A stretch of 64,000 nt of DNA from Nocardioides jiangsuensis (GCF_019679455.1 NZ_JAIEZQ010000002.1:1426001-1490000); one strand, 5' to 3'. Shown: positions 55,688-64,000, numbered from the stretch's first letter. The notes: generated by a model from the sequence alone, not told the origin. Numbers and translations: made by a program.

Positions 55688-56751
55688 CGCCGTACCGCTG
55701 GCTCTTCGACCACGTCCTGACCCGCACCGACGCGGAGACCGCCCACCGGGCGGCGTTCGCGGCGCTGCGGGCCGGCCGGCCTCTGCTGCGGGCCGGGCTG
55801 CGCGCCCGCGGCGCCCGGGCCGCTGCCTCTCCCGTGGTGCACGCGATGGGGCTCACCTTCCCGGGGCCGCTGGGGCTGGCGGCGGGGTTCGACAAGAACG
55901 CCGAGGGGATCGACGCGCTCGCCGCGCTCGGGTTCTCCTTCGTCGAGGTGGGCACGGTCACCGGCGAGCCGCAGCCGGGGAACCCGCGGCCGCGGCTGTT
56001 CCGGCTGCCCGCGGACCGCGCCATCGTCAACCGGATGGGCTTCAACAACGACGGCGCCGCGGTGGTCGCGCGCCGGCTGGCCGCGCGGCGGACCGACCGG
56101 TCCGCCGCCCCGGTGGTGCTCGGCGTGAACATCGGCAAGACCAAGGTCGTCCCCGAGGAGGACGCGGTCGCCGACTACGAGAAGAGCACCCGGCTGCTGG
56201 CGCCGTACGCCGACTACCTGGTGGTCAACGTCTCCTCGCCGAACACTCCCGGGCTGCGTGACCTGCAGGCGGTGGAGAAGCTGCGGCCGCTGCTCGAGGC
56301 GGTACGGCGCCAGGCCGACGCGGTCACCGACCGGCGCGTCCCGCTCCTGGTGAAGATCGCCCCCGACCTCGGCGACGACGACGTGCTCGCGGTCGCCGAC
56401 CTGGCCCTCGAGCTCGGGCTCGACGGGATCGTGGCCACCAACACCACGATCAGCCGCGACGGCCTGGCCAGCACGGCCGAGGAGGTCGCGCGGGTGGGGG
56501 CCGGCGGGCTGTCCGGGGCGCCGCTGCGGGAGCGCGCTCTCGAGGTGCTCCGCCTGCTCCGTGGACGGGTCGGCCCCGACCTGACCCTGGTCGCGGTCGG
56601 CGGGATCTCGACCGCGGAGGACGCCCGGGAGCGGCTCGACGCCGGGGCGACCCTGCTCCAGGGCTACACCGCCTTCGTCTACGAGGGGGCGCTGTGGCCC
56701 TCCCGGGTCCAGCGCGAGCTGGCCACGACCTCCGCCCGGGCGGCCCGGTGA
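55684..56751 (+). CDS. pyrD: Dihydroorotate dehydrogenase, class 2 (quinone)
   Basis: A 355-residue FMN enzyme. An amphipathic N-terminal membrane-association region ([33 protein letters not shown]) is followed by [52 protein letters not shown] (N182 on, with the catalytic Ser), [18 protein letters not shown] and VAVGGIST. This is a complete class 2 enzyme passing electrons to quinones, sufficient for UMP synthesis by itself. GTG 55684 overlaps the carB stop. The next two genes encode a second, class 1B-type system. Confidence 0.95.
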
Positions 56752-57635
56752 CGCGAGCGGCCACGGGACCGGTCCAGGTGACGGGGGAGGTGCTCGGCGT
56801 CAAGCGCGCCGGAGCCTTCCACCACCTGACCCTGGTCGCCGCCGGGGTCGCCGAGCGGTTCCGGCCCGGCACCTTCGTCGCGCTCACCGTCGGCGGCGAC
56901 CTCTCGCAGCGGCTGCTGCGCCGGACCTTCCCGATCTACCGGGCCCGGCCCACCGGCGCCTACGGCGGGACCGTCGAGGTGGTGCTCGCGACCGGGGACG
57001 ACGGCAGCGACTGGCTCTCCCGGCTGGGCGGCGGCGCCCGGCTCGACGTGCTCGGCCCGCTCGGCCGCCCGTTCGCGCTGCCCAAGGAGCCGGTGACCTG
57101 CACCCTCGTCGGCGGCGGGCACGCCAGCGCCCCGCTGTTCGGCCTCGCCGAGCGGCTGCGGGAACGCGGCTGCGCGGTGCACATGGTGCTCGGCGCCGCC
57201 ACCGAGACCCGGCTGTTCGGCGCCCTCGAGGCGCGCCGCGCGGCGAAGACGGTGATCGTCACCACCGAGGACGGCTCGGTCGGCATGCGCGGCAGCGTCT
57301 CGGCCGTGCTCCCCGACCTGCTCGCCCGCACCTCCACCGACGTGGTCTACGCGTCGGGCCCGCACGGCCTGCTGCACGCCGCCGCCGAGGCCGCGGAGGC
57401 GCACGGCGCCTGGAGCCAGACCGCGGTCGAGACGGACATGCCGTGCGGCACCGGGGTGTGCCAGGCCTGCGTGCTGCCCGTGGTCGGCGAGGACGGCGTG
57501 ACCCGGATGGTGCGCGCCTGCACCGAGGGACCGGTGTTCCGCGGCGACCGGGTCCGCTGGCGCGACCTCGGCACCGTCCCGAGTGGCACCTGGGGCGCAC
57601 CCCCGCCCGCGCCGACCGGAGGGCCGGCCCGGTGA
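56748..57635 (+). CDS. pyrK: PyrK-type electron-transfer subunit (FAD, 2Fe-2S)
   Basis: A 295-residue ferredoxin-reductase-like subunit. An N-terminal FAD β-barrel ([26 protein letters not shown]), then an NAD-binding domain ([36 protein letters not shown]), and a C-terminal Fe–S site with all four cysteines (CGTGVCQAC…RACTEGPVF). In class 1B dihydroorotate dehydrogenases PyrK carries electrons from the FMN subunit to NAD. Its redox sites look functional even though the adjacent FMN subunit has an altered active site. GTG 56748 overlaps pyrD. Confidence 0.9.
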   Translation: MTRAATGPVQVTGEVLGVKRAGAFHHLTLVAAGVAERFRPGTFVALTVGGDLSQRLLRRTFPIYRARPTGAYGGTVEVVLATGDDGSDWLSRLGGGARLDVLGPLGRPFALPKEPVTCTLVGGGHASAPLFGLAERLRERGCAVHMVLGAATETRLFGALEARRAAKTVIVTTEDGSVGMRGSVSAVLPDLLARTSTDVVYASGPHGLLHAAAEAAEAHGAWSQTAVETDMPCGTGVCQACVLPVVGEDGVTRMVRACTEGPVFRGDRVRWRDLGTVPSGTWGAPPPAPTGGPAR

Positions 57636-58564
57636 CCGCCGTCGACTTGTCCACCTCGCTGGCCGGGGTGACCCTGCCCAACCCGGTGATGACCGCGGCC
57701 GGCTGCGCCGCCGCGGGCCGCGAGCTCGAGCCGTTCCTCGACGTCGCCGCGCTCGGCGGCGTGGTCACCCGATCGGTCACGCTCGACCCGCGGGCCGGCT
57801 GGCCGCCGCCGCGGATGGTGGAGACGGCCAGCGGCGTGCTCAGCGGCACCGGCCTGCAGGGGCCCGGGATCGGCGGGTTCCTGGCCACCGAGCTGCCCTG
57901 GCTCGTGCAGCGGCAGGCCCGCGCGGTCGTCTCCATCGCCGGGGAGAGCCTGGCGGAGTTCGCCGAGCTCGCCCGCCGGGTCGGCAACAGCCCCGGCGTC
58001 ACCGCGGTCGAGGTCAACCTCGGCTGGCCCGAGGACGCCGCCACCGGGCGCGACCCCTACCAGGCGTCCAAGGTGGTCAACGTGGTTCGCCGCGATGTGC
58101 CGCGGGGGATCCCGGTGCTCGCCAAGCTCGCCCCCGTCGTGCACAGCGTGGTCGACGTGACCCGCGCGGTGGTCAAGGCCGGCGCGGACGGCGTGGTGCT
58201 CGCGCACACCGTGCCCGGCATGGCCATCGACCGCCGTACCCTCCGGCCCGCCCTCGGCGGGGTCACCGGCGGCCTCAGCGGCCCCGCGGTGCACGCGCTC
58301 GCGGTCCGCTGCGTGTGGGAGGTGCACCAGGCCCTGCCGGACGTCTGCGTCGTCGGCGTCGGCGGGGTGCGCACCGGGTACGACGCCCTCGAGCTGCTGC
58401 TCGCCGGTGCCAGCGCCGTCCAGGTCGGGACCATGATCTTCCACGACCCGTCCTCACCGGCACGGATCGTGGCGGAGCTCGAGGCCGAGCTCTCCCAGCG
58501 CAACCTCACCCGGGTCGCCGACGTCGTCGGCCGCGCCCACCGACCCGAAGGGGAACTGTCATGA
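57632..58564 (+). CDS. Class 1B dihydroorotate dehydrogenase-like FMN protein with altered active site
   Basis: A 310-residue protein clearly of the PyrDB fold: VTLPNPVMTAAGC at the start, SGTGLQGPGIGGFL, VLAKLAPVV, GMAIDRRTLRPALGGVTGGLSGPAVHALAVRCV and GVGGVRTGYDALELLLAGASAVQVGT (FMN phosphate site). In class 1B enzymes the catalytic loop is NISCPN with Cys as base; here it is NLGWPE (129–134). The orotate-contacting Asn of INT reads LAHT (H192). The ORF is intact and coupled to pyrK (GTG overlap) and pyrF, so it is expressed rather than decaying. It may act on another substrate. Confidence 0.85.
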   Translation: MTAVDLSTSLAGVTLPNPVMTAAGCAAAGRELEPFLDVAALGGVVTRSVTLDPRAGWPPPRMVETASGVLSGTGLQGPGIGGFLATELPWLVQRQARAVVSIAGESLAEFAELARRVGNSPGVTAVEVNLGWPEDAATGRDPYQASKVVNVVRRDVPRGIPVLAKLAPVVHSVVDVTRAVVKAGADGVVLAHTVPGMAIDRRTLRPALGGVTGGLSGPAVHALAVRCVWEVHQALPDVCVVGVGGVRTGYDALELLLAGASAVQVGTMIFHDPSSPARIVAELEAELSQRNLTRVADVVGRAHRPEGELS

Positions 58565-59388
58565 CGTTCGGTGCCCGGCTCCGCGAGGCGATGGACAACC
58601 GCGGGCCCCTGTGTGTGGGGATCGACCCGCACCCCGCCCTGATGGACAGCTGGGGGATGACCGACAGCGCCGTGGGGCTCGAGCGGTTCTCGATGTCCGC
58701 GGTGGAGGCGCTCGCCGGCGCCGCGGCCGCGGTGAAGCCGCAGTCGGCGTTCTTCGAGCGGCACGGCGCCAAGGGGATCGCGGTGCTGGAGAAGGTGATC
58801 GGCGCCGCCCGCGACCTGGGCACGCTGGTGGTCCTCGACGTCAAGCGCGGCGACATCGGCTCGACCGCGCAGGCCTACGCCGACGCCTACCTCGACCCCA
58901 CCTCGCCGCTGGCCGTCGACGCGATCACCGCCAGCCCGTTCCTCGGCTTCGGCTCGCTGGCCCCGATGATCGAGACCGCCCGGGCCCACGGGGCCGGGGT
59001 GTTCGTGCTCGCGCTCACCTCCAACCCCGAGGGACCCGAGGTCCAGCACGCGAGGACCGCCGACGGGCGCACCGTGGCGGGCACGGTTCTCGACTCGGTG
59101 GCCTCCCTGAACGCCGACGAGGACGGATTCGGCTCCTTCGGCGCGGTGGTGGGTGCGACGATCGGCGAGACCCGGGAGAACCTGGACGTGAACGGTCCGC
59201 TGCTGGTGCCCGGGATCGGCGCCCAGGGCGGCACCGCGGACGACGTACGACGGATCTTCGGGCCTGCCGTGCGCAACGTCCTGGCCAGCAGCTCCCGGGA
59301 GATCCTCGCGGCCGGGCCGGACCCGAGCGTCCTGCACGCGACCGCCCTGGAGGCGGCGCGTTCGTTCGCCGCCTTGGCCGACACGTAG
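58561..59388 (+). CDS. pyrF: Orotidine 5'-phosphate decarboxylase, type 2
   Basis: A 275-residue actinobacterial-type OMP decarboxylase giving UMP. PLCVGIDPHPALMDSWG, VKPQSAFFERHG, the catalytic VLDVKRGDIGSTAQAYADAYL (D93, K95, D98) and LVPGIGAQGG are present. It ends the pyrimidine operon. Its TAG stop is the first half of the next −10 box, so transcription of the following lipoprotein probably restarts there. Confidence 0.95.
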   Translation: MTFGARLREAMDNRGPLCVGIDPHPALMDSWGMTDSAVGLERFSMSAVEALAGAAAAVKPQSAFFERHGAKGIAVLEKVIGAARDLGTLVVLDVKRGDIGSTAQAYADAYLDPTSPLAVDAITASPFLGFGSLAPMIETARAHGAGVFVLALTSNPEGPEVQHARTADGRTVAGTVLDSVASLNADEDGFGSFGAVVGATIGETRENLDVNGPLLVPGIGAQGGTADDVRRIFGPAVRNVLASSSREILAAGPDPSVLHATALEAARSFAALADT

Positions 59389-59391
59389 GCT
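59386..59391 (+). promoter_or_regulatory. −10 box (TAGGCT) overlapping the pyrF stop codon
   Basis: TAGGCT, 7 nt, ATG 59399: leaderless geometry for the lipoprotein pair. The first three bases are the pyrF stop. Confidence 0.55.
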
Positions 59392-59398
59392 GCCTGGC

Positions 59399-59956
59399 AT
59401 GAAGCGTCTTCCCGCCGCCCTGACCGCTCCCGTCGTCGCGTTCGCGCTGCTGGCCGGCTGCAGCGGCGGGGGCTCGTCCACGGACTCCGCCGAGGAGACC
59501 GGTGCGGAGAGCACGCCGACCCCGAGTGAGCCCGCCGAGGAGTCGCCCTCCGCCGGCGCCTCCGACCCGGCCGTCGCGAACGCCCCGGGCGCCGACACCG
59601 AGTACTGCAAGCTGCTCAGCACCGACTTCGCCACCCTGTTCTCGAGCATCCAGGGCCCCGACGACGTGACCAGGGCCATCGACGTCATCGAGGACATCGT
59701 CGCCGAGGCCCCGCCGGAGGTGGCCGACGAGTGGAAGACCATGTCCGGTGCGCTCGACGACATGGAGGGGGCGCTCAGGAAGGCCGCCGAGCTGCAGCAG
59801 CAGGCCGCCTCCGGGAAGGTCTCCCAGAAGGAGCTGCAGCGGAAGACCCAGGACCTGATGAAGGACATGGAGTCGCTCGACACCCCGCAGAACAACGAGG
59901 CCGGTGACACCGTGGCCAAGCACGCCGCCGACTACTGCGGCGTCACCCTCGGGTAG
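59399..59956 (+). CDS. Secreted lipoprotein 1 of a tandem paralogous pair
   Basis: A 185-residue lipoprotein. The signal MKRLPAALTAPVVAFALLAG ends with acylated C21 (LLAGC), then a Ser/Thr/Glu/Pro-rich linker to about residue 60. The folded part has EYCKLLSTDFATLF, EAPPEVADEWKTM, an amphipathic helix (ALRKAAELQQQAAS) and ends KHAADYCGVTLG. Two non-lipobox cysteines (C70, C180) probably form a disulfide. The same pattern (YC … DEW … H-A-x-D-x-CGV-x-LG) recurs in the next gene. Function unknown. Confidence 0.85.
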   Translation: MKRLPAALTAPVVAFALLAGCSGGGSSTDSAEETGAESTPTPSEPAEESPSAGASDPAVANAPGADTEYCKLLSTDFATLFSSIQGPDDVTRAIDVIEDIVAEAPPEVADEWKTMSGALDDMEGALRKAAELQQQAASGKVSQKELQRKTQDLMKDMESLDTPQNNEAGDTVAKHAADYCGVTLG

Positions 59957-59960
59957 CCGG

Positions 59961-60416
59961 GTGCGCCCGCGAGCCGCCCTCGGCGGCCTGGCCGGCCTGC
60001 TCCTCGTCCTGCCGGTGGCCGGCTGCACCGGCGACACCGAGAGCTACTGCGCGGAGCTGGAGGAGCAGGAGCAGACGCTGACCGACCTGGCCTCCCGCGC
60101 CGACCAGCCCGGCACCGACGTGTTCACCGAGAGCCTCGACGTGTTCGAAGCGCTCCGCGACGCCGCCCCCGGGGACGTCGTCGACGAGTGGGACACGCTG
60201 GTCTTCGCCTGGCAGGGTCTCGCCGACGCGTTCGAGGCCGCCGGTACGACGCCCACGGAGTTCGACCCGGCCGACCCGCCCCCGGACCTGGACCAGGCGG
60301 AGGTCGACCGGCTCGTCGACGCGGCCGCCGAGCTGCGCTCCCCGCGGGTCGTCTCGGCCGGCGACGGGATCGAGCAGCACGCCAAGGACGTGTGCGGGGT
60401 CGACCTCGGCCAGTGA
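59961..60416 (+). CDS. Secreted lipoprotein 2 of a tandem paralogous pair
   Basis: A 151-residue lipoprotein starting at GTG 59961, 4 nt after its paralogue. The signal peptide ends LPVAGC (C22) with almost no linker, then SYCAELEEQEQTL, APGDVVDEWDTLVFAWQGLADAFEAAG, a Pro/Asp stretch and the shared ending QHAKDVCGVDLGQ. C30 and C145 match C70 and C180 of lipoprotein 1. The pair looks like a duplication followed by divergence of the linker. Function unknown; a shared surface receptor or chaperone role is only speculation. Confidence 0.82.
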   Translation: MRPRAALGGLAGLLLVLPVAGCTGDTESYCAELEEQEQTLTDLASRADQPGTDVFTESLDVFEALRDAAPGDVVDEWDTLVFAWQGLADAFEAAGTTPTEFDPADPPPDLDQAEVDRLVDAAAELRSPRVVSAGDGIEQHAKDVCGVDLGQ

Positions 60417-60451
60417 TCTTGGCGGTCACAGGCGCCTGTTCCCGGGTCGCG

Positions 60452-60481
60452 TTGCGGGGCCGTCGGTTCCATGACTAGATT
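60452..60481 (+). promoter_or_regulatory. Promoter for mihF (TTGCGG–18 nt–TAGATT)
   Basis: TTGCGG at 60452–60457 and TAGATT at 60476–60481 with 18-nt spacing. The leader is about 57 nt with GAGGACTCCACA before GTG 60545. Confidence 0.55.
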
Positions 60482-60544
60482 TCTCATCTGTCCGGGCTCA
60501 CCCCCGGAGCCGCACCCCACCCACGACCCGATGAGGACTCCACA

Positions 60545-60865
60545 GTGGCCCTTCCGCCGCTCACCCCGGAACAGCGCCAGGCCGCCCTCGACAAGGCAGC
60601 CGCATCCCGTCGGGAGCGGGCCGAGGTCAAGAACCGGCTGAAGCACTCCGGCGCCTCGATCGTCGACGTGCTCAAGCAGGGGCAGGACAACGAGGTCATC
60701 GGCAAGATGCGCGTGGTCGACCTGCTCCAGTCGATGCCCGGCCTGGGCAAGGTCCGGGCGCGCCAGCTGATGGAGCGTCTCAACATCTCCGAGAGCCGCC
60801 GCGTGCGCGGCCTCGGCGCCAACCAGATCGCCGCTCTCGAGCGCGAGTTCGGCGCGCGTGACTGA
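60545..60865 (+). CDS. mihF: Integration host factor, actinobacterial type (mIHF)
   Basis: A 106-residue basic nucleoid-associated protein: [33 protein letters not shown], then SIVDVLKQG, and an H2TH-type DNA-binding region [38 protein letters not shown]. It is unrelated to E. coli IHF and essential in mycobacteria. Standard position before gmk. The gmk start lies 8 nt inside its 3' end. Confidence 0.95.
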   Translation: MALPPLTPEQRQAALDKAAASRRERAEVKNRLKHSGASIVDVLKQGQDNEVIGKMRVVDLLQSMPGLGKVRARQLMERLNISESRRVRGLGANQIAALEREFGARD

Positions 60866-61460
60866 CCCCGCCACTCCCGCGGTCCCGGCGACACCGGCGC
60901 AGCGGGCCCGGCTGACCGTCCTGGCCGGCCCCACGGCGGTCGGCAAGGGCACCGTCGCCGCCGACATCCGCAAGAACCACCCCGAGGTGTGGATCTCGGT
61001 CTCCGCCACGACCCGCCGGCCTCGCCCGGGCGAGGTGCACGGTCGGCACTACTGGTTCGTCACCGAGGAGGAGTTCGACGACCTGATCGCGCGCCACGAG
61101 CTGCTGGAGTGGGCCGTGGTCCACAAGGGCGCCCGCTACGGCACGCTCCGCCGGCCCGTGGTGGAGGCGCTCGAGGGAGGACGGCCCGCGCTGCTCGAGA
61201 TCGACCTGCAGGGCGCACGCCAGGTCCGGGCGTCGATGCCCGAGGCGTTCTTCGTGTTCCTGGCCCCTCCGTCGTGGGAGGAGCTGGTCCGCCGGCTCGT
61301 CGGCCGCGGCACCGAGACGCCCGAGGAGCGGGAGCGCCGGCTGGAGACCGCACGGGAGGAGCTGGCGGCCGAGTCGGAGTTCGACGTGACGGTCGTCAAC
61401 ACCGAAGTTCACGCCGCCAGCGAAGAGTTGGTAGCCTTGATGACGAATCCGCGTTCGTGA
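60858..61460 (+). CDS. gmk: Guanylate kinase
   Basis: A 200-residue P-loop kinase converting GMP to GDP. Walker A is [14 protein letters not shown] (GPSGxGK in E. coli), followed by [22 protein letters not shown] (GMP-binding), [14 protein letters not shown] and [24 protein letters not shown]. The lid is [20 protein letters not shown] 60858 overlaps mihF by 8 nt. The last codons lie within an 18-nt palindrome. Confidence 0.95.
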   Translation: MTDPATPAVPATPAQRARLTVLAGPTAVGKGTVAADIRKNHPEVWISVSATTRRPRPGEVHGRHYWFVTEEEFDDLIARHELLEWAVVHKGARYGTLRRPVVEALEGGRPALLEIDLQGARQVRASMPEAFFVFLAPPSWEELVRRLVGRGTETPEERERRLETAREELAAESEFDVTVVNTEVHAASEELVALMTNPRS

Positions 61461-61469
61461 TCACGAACG
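61452..61469. promoter_or_regulatory. 18-nt perfect palindrome across the gmk stop codon
   Basis: CGTTCGTGATCACGAACG includes the gmk TGA at 61458–61460 and ends about 30 nt before rpoZ. It could be an operator or an mRNA hairpin that separates gmk and rpoZ expression. Confidence 0.5.
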
Positions 61470-61497
61470 TCCCCAACTTCCTGTGAGGCGTAACCGC

Positions 61498-61782
61498 GTG
61501 TCTGGCTCCATGCCTGCTGCCGAGGGGATCACCAACCCCCCCATCGATGAACTGCTGACGAAGACGGACTCCAAGTACAAGCTGGTCCTCTACAGCGCCA
61601 AGCGCGCCCGTCAGATCAACGCGTACTACTCGCAGCTCGGCGAGGGCCTGCTCGAGTACGTCGGCCCGCTCGTGGACACCCACGTCCAGGAGAAGCCGCT
61701 GTCGATCGCGCTCCGCGAGATCAACGCCGACCTGCTCACCTGCGAGGACATCGACCCCGAGGCCGAAGGCACCGGAGCCTGA
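61498..61782 (+). CDS. rpoZ: RNA polymerase ω subunit
   Basis: A 94-residue subunit that helps assemble RNA polymerase through β'. The conserved core is [20 protein letters not shown]…[28 protein letters not shown]…[16 protein letters not shown], the actinobacterial form with its diagnostic QINAYY insert. I chose GTG 61498, with GAGG 9 nt upstream; GTG 61483 and ATG 61510 are in frame. coaBC begins 2 nt after the stop. Confidence 0.95.
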   Translation: MSGSMPAAEGITNPPIDELLTKTDSKYKLVLYSAKRARQINAYYSQLGEGLLEYVGPLVDTHVQEKPLSIALREINADLLTCEDIDPEAEGTGA

Positions 61783-61784
61783 CC

Positions 61785-63020
61785 ATGCGCGCGGAAGGCC
61801 GCCCTCACGTCGTTCTCGGTGTGAGCGGCGGCATTGCTGCGTACAAGGCGTGCGAGCTGCTCCGCCGGCTCACCGAGTCCGGGCACGACGTCACCGTCGT
61901 CCCGACCGTCTCGGCGCTCGAGTTCGTCGGTGCGCCGACCTGGGCCGCGCTGTCCGGCAAGCCCGTCGCCGCCGACGTGTGGAGCGGCGTGCACGAGGTG
62001 CCGCACGTCCGGATCGGGCAGACTGCCGACCTGGTCGTGGTCGCCCCGGCCACCGCGGACCTGCTCGCGAAGGCCGCGCACGGCCTCGCCGACGACCTGT
62101 TGACCAACACGCTGCTCACCGCGCGCTGCCCGGTGGTGTTCGCCCCGGCGATGCACACCGAGATGTGGGAGCACCCGGCCACGCAGGAGAACGTCGCCAC
62201 GCTGCGCCGACGCGGCGCGGTGGTCGTCGAGCCCGCCGAGGGCCGTCTGACCGGTGCCGACACCGGCAAGGGCCGGCTGCCCGAGCCCGCGGAGATCTTC
62301 GAGGTCGCCACCGAGGTGCTCGACCGCCGCGACGCCGCCAACCCGACCGACCTCGCCGGCCTCCACGTCGTGGTGTCGGCCGGCGGCACCCGCGAGTACC
62401 TCGACCCGGTCCGCTTCCTGGGCAACCGCTCCTCGGGGCTCCAGGGCTACGCCCTCGCCCGTACGGCGGTCGCGCGCGGCGCGGAAGTCACGCTCGTGGC
62501 CGCCAACGTCGCGCTGCCCGACCCCGCGGGCGCCAAGGTGGTGCGGGTCGAGACCACCGCCGAGCTGCGCGAGGCCGTCGTCTCCGCGGCGGCCACCGCC
62601 GACGCGGTCGTGATGGCCGCGGCGCCGGCCGACTTCCGCCCCGGTGCGGTGAGCGAGGCCAAGATCAAGAAGGCCGACGACGGCTCGGCGCCGGTGATCG
62701 CGCTGGAGCAGAACCCCGACATCCTCGCCGAGCTCGCCCGCGAGCGGGTCCGGGCCGGGACCGTGGTCGTCGGGTTCGCAGCGGAGACCGGCGACGACCA
62801 CGGCAGCGTCCTCGACCACGCCCGGGCCAAGCTGGCCCGCAAGGGCTGCGACCTCCTCGTCGTCAACGACGTCAGTGGCGGGAAGGTGTTCGGGAGCCCG
62901 GAGAACGAGGCGGTCGTCCTCGACCGTGACGGAGGCGCCACCGCCGTGCCCCGCGGCTCCAAGTCGGCCCTGGCCCACGTGATCTGGGACCAGGTCGTGG
63001 CACGGGTCGAGACGGCCTGA
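61785..63020 (+). CDS. coaBC: Bifunctional phosphopantothenoylcysteine decarboxylase/synthase
   Basis: A 411-residue two-domain enzyme of CoA synthesis. The N-terminal CoaC flavoprotein domain (about 1–185) has VSGGIAAYKACELLRRLTESG, the catalytic His in VPHVRIG (H74), VVAPATADLLAKAA and PAMHTEMW. Where E. coli has a flap cysteine this protein reads TGADTGKGRLPEP, without Cys. The CoaB domain (190–411) has VVVSAGGTREYLDPVRFLGNRSSG, AAPADFRPGAVSEAKIKK and NDVSGGKVFGSPENEAV, with the CTP-binding features. Typical actinobacterial placement between rpoZ and metK. Confidence 0.95.
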   Translation: MRAEGRPHVVLGVSGGIAAYKACELLRRLTESGHDVTVVPTVSALEFVGAPTWAALSGKPVAADVWSGVHEVPHVRIGQTADLVVVAPATADLLAKAAHGLADDLLTNTLLTARCPVVFAPAMHTEMWEHPATQENVATLRRRGAVVVEPAEGRLTGADTGKGRLPEPAEIFEVATEVLDRRDAANPTDLAGLHVVVSAGGTREYLDPVRFLGNRSSGLQGYALARTAVARGAEVTLVAANVALPDPAGAKVVRVETTAELREAVVSAAATADAVVMAAAPADFRPGAVSEAKIKKADDGSAPVIALEQNPDILAELARERVRAGTVVVGFAAETGDDHGSVLDHARAKLARKGCDLLVVNDVSGGKVFGSPENEAVVLDRDGGATAVPRGSKSALAHVIWDQVVARVETA

Positions 63021-63039
63021 GCAGGCTTCGCCCCACGGG

Positions 63040-63122
63040 TATTGTGTCGGCCAAGCCCCCTCCGGGGTGAACGCGAACGCAAGGCGTCGGGAACCAACGG
63101 CGCGGACAGGGGTTACACCACA
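63040..63122 (+). promoter_or_regulatory. metK promoter (TATTGT) and structured leader
   Basis: TATTGT at 63040–63045 could be the −10 box. The roughly 70-nt leader contains a local CCCC-TCC-GGGG hairpin and a possible long-range CCCCT/AGGGG pairing that brackets it. I could not match it to a known SAM riboswitch consensus. Confidence 0.35.
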
Positions 63123-64000
63123 GTGGCTGGACGACTTTTCACCTCCGAGTCGGTGACCGAGGGTCACCCGGACAAGATCGCCGACCAGATCAGCGACACG
63201 ATCCTCGACGCCCTGCTCGCCGACGACATCCAGAGCCGGGTCGCGGTGGAGACCCTGCTGACCACCGGCCTGGTGGTCGTGGCGGGCGAGGTCACCACGA
63301 CGGCGTACGCCCCGATCGCGGAGCTGGTCCGCAAGAAGATCCTCGAGATCGGCTACGACTCGTCGCTCAAGGGCTTCGACGGTCACTCGTGCGGCGTGCA
63401 GGTCGCCATCGGCGGCCAGTCCGGCGACATCGGCCAGGGCGTCGACTCCGGCCACGAGTCGCGCACCGAGGGCTCGGTCGACCCGCTCGACCAGCAGGGC
63501 GCCGGGGACCAGGGCCTGATGTTCGGCTACGCCTGCGACGACACCCCCGAGCTGATGCCGCTGCCGATCATGATCGCGCACCGGCTCTCGCAGAAGCTGT
63601 CCTCGGCCCGCCGGGACGGGACGATGTCCTACCTGCGTCCCGACGGCAAGACCCAGGTCACCATCGAGTACGACGACGAGAACCGTCCCGTCCGGGTCGA
63701 CACCGTGGTCGTCTCCACCCAGCACGCGGCCGACATCGACATCGCCGAGATGCTCACCCCCGACATCCGCAAGCACGTCGTGGACCCGGTGCTCGACAGC
63801 TTCGACATCCCCTCCGAGGGCTACCGGCTGCTGGTGAACCCCACCGGCCGCTTCGAGGTGGGCGGCCCGATGGGCGACGCCGGCCTCACCGGCCGCAAGA
63901 TCATCATCGACACCTACGGCGGCATGGCCCGGCACGGCGGCGGCGCGTTCTCCGGCAAGGACCCGTCGAAGGTGGACCGGTCCGCGGCGTACGCCATGCG
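63123..64000 (+). CDS. metK: S-adenosylmethionine synthetase, N-terminal part
   Basis: Makes SAM from methionine and ATP. The first 292 residues are present and the gene runs off the window. Motifs include [64 protein letters not shown] (methionine/ATP site), [44 protein letters not shown] (P-loop-like region) and [22 protein letters not shown] 63123 is the only reasonable start for the conserved N-terminus. Confidence 0.97.
   Translation, partial: MAGRLFTSESVTEGHPDKIADQISDTILDALLADDIQSRVAVETLLTTGLVVVAGEVTTTAYAPIAELVRKKILEIGYDSSLKGFDGHSCGVQVAIGGQSGDIGQGVDSGHESRTEGSVDPLDQQGAGDQGLMFGYACDDTPELMPLPIMIAHRLSQKLSSARRDGTMSYLRPDGKTQVTIEYDDENRPVRVDTVVVSTQHAADIDIAEMLTPDIRKHVVDPVLDSFDIPSEGYRLLVNPTGRFEVGGPMGDAGLTGRKIIIDTYGGMARHGGGAFSGKDPSKVDRSAAYAM

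Noticed and set aside
57632-58564. Pseudogene of pyrDB
   Set aside because: The reading frame is intact, of normal length, keeps the FMN-site motifs and is coupled on both sides, so altered function is more likely than decay.
63021-63122. Known SAM riboswitch upstream of metK
   Set aside because: I could not find the conserved core of SAM-I, SAM-II or SAM-IV; reported only as an unassigned structured leader.

Overview
The window is a gene-dense, high-G+C (about 70% by eye, not counted) stretch of an actinobacterial chromosome. GTG starts, ATGA/GTGA overlaps and TANNNT −10 boxes 6–9 nt before start codons are frequent. Gene order matches the conserved actinobacterial backbone seen in Mycobacterium and Streptomyces: thrS–HIT–pgsA–patA–pimA–pdxS–pdxT–yebC–ruvCAB–yajC–secDF–apt–rel, then hisS–aspS, rarA–alaS–ruvX–mltG–aroE–A24 peptidase–aroCKBQ–efp–nusB, and pyrRBC–carAB–pyrD–pyrF–mihF–gmk–rpoZ–coaBC–metK. 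This combination, with phosphatidylinositol mannoside (PIM) genes, a relocated pdxT and an extra pyrK/pyrDB pair, suggests Propionibacteriales/Nocardioidaceae. That placement is an inference. I saw no tRNA, rRNA, insertion sequence, phage gene or CRISPR array.

Layout. 1–4725: end of thrS, a HIT-family Ap4A phosphorylase and PIM synthesis (PI(P) synthase, acyltransferase, mannosyltransferase). 4821–7932: PLP synthase pdxS and pdxT, separated by an unknown gene, then yebC. 8007–10320: ruvCAB behind a perfect LexA/SOS box. 10461–16865: Sec accessory genes, apt and the bifunctional (p)ppGpp enzyme Rel. 16866–17615: the only long gene-free region, filled by a striking tandem array of 130-bp units with nested palindromes. 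17616–23072: DUF349 protein (minus strand), a metallo-β-lactamase-fold hydrolase, hisS and a probably non-discriminating aspS. 23333–29711: a five-gene peptide ABC importer. 29722–42325: rarA, alaS, ruvX, mltG, the aro genes, an A24 peptidase, efp and nusB. 42378–47589: the accessory part, with an ECF sigma factor, a six-TM protein, an XRE/STAND regulator and a divergent flavin disulfide reductase. 47607–59388: the pyrimidine operon under a PyrR-binding leader. 59399–60416: two tandem paralogous lipoproteins. 60545–64000: mihF, gmk, rpoZ, coaBC and the start of metK.

The most interesting items are: the 130-bp repeat array after rel; a class 1B dihydroorotate dehydrogenase-like protein whose active-site loop has been rebuilt although its PyrK partner keeps its Fe–S ligands and a normal class 2 PyrD sits upstream; a 15-codon ORF coupled at both ends between pyrC and the next gene; 22-nt direct repeats before the A24 peptidase; and three places where a stop codon forms the first half of the next gene's −10 box.
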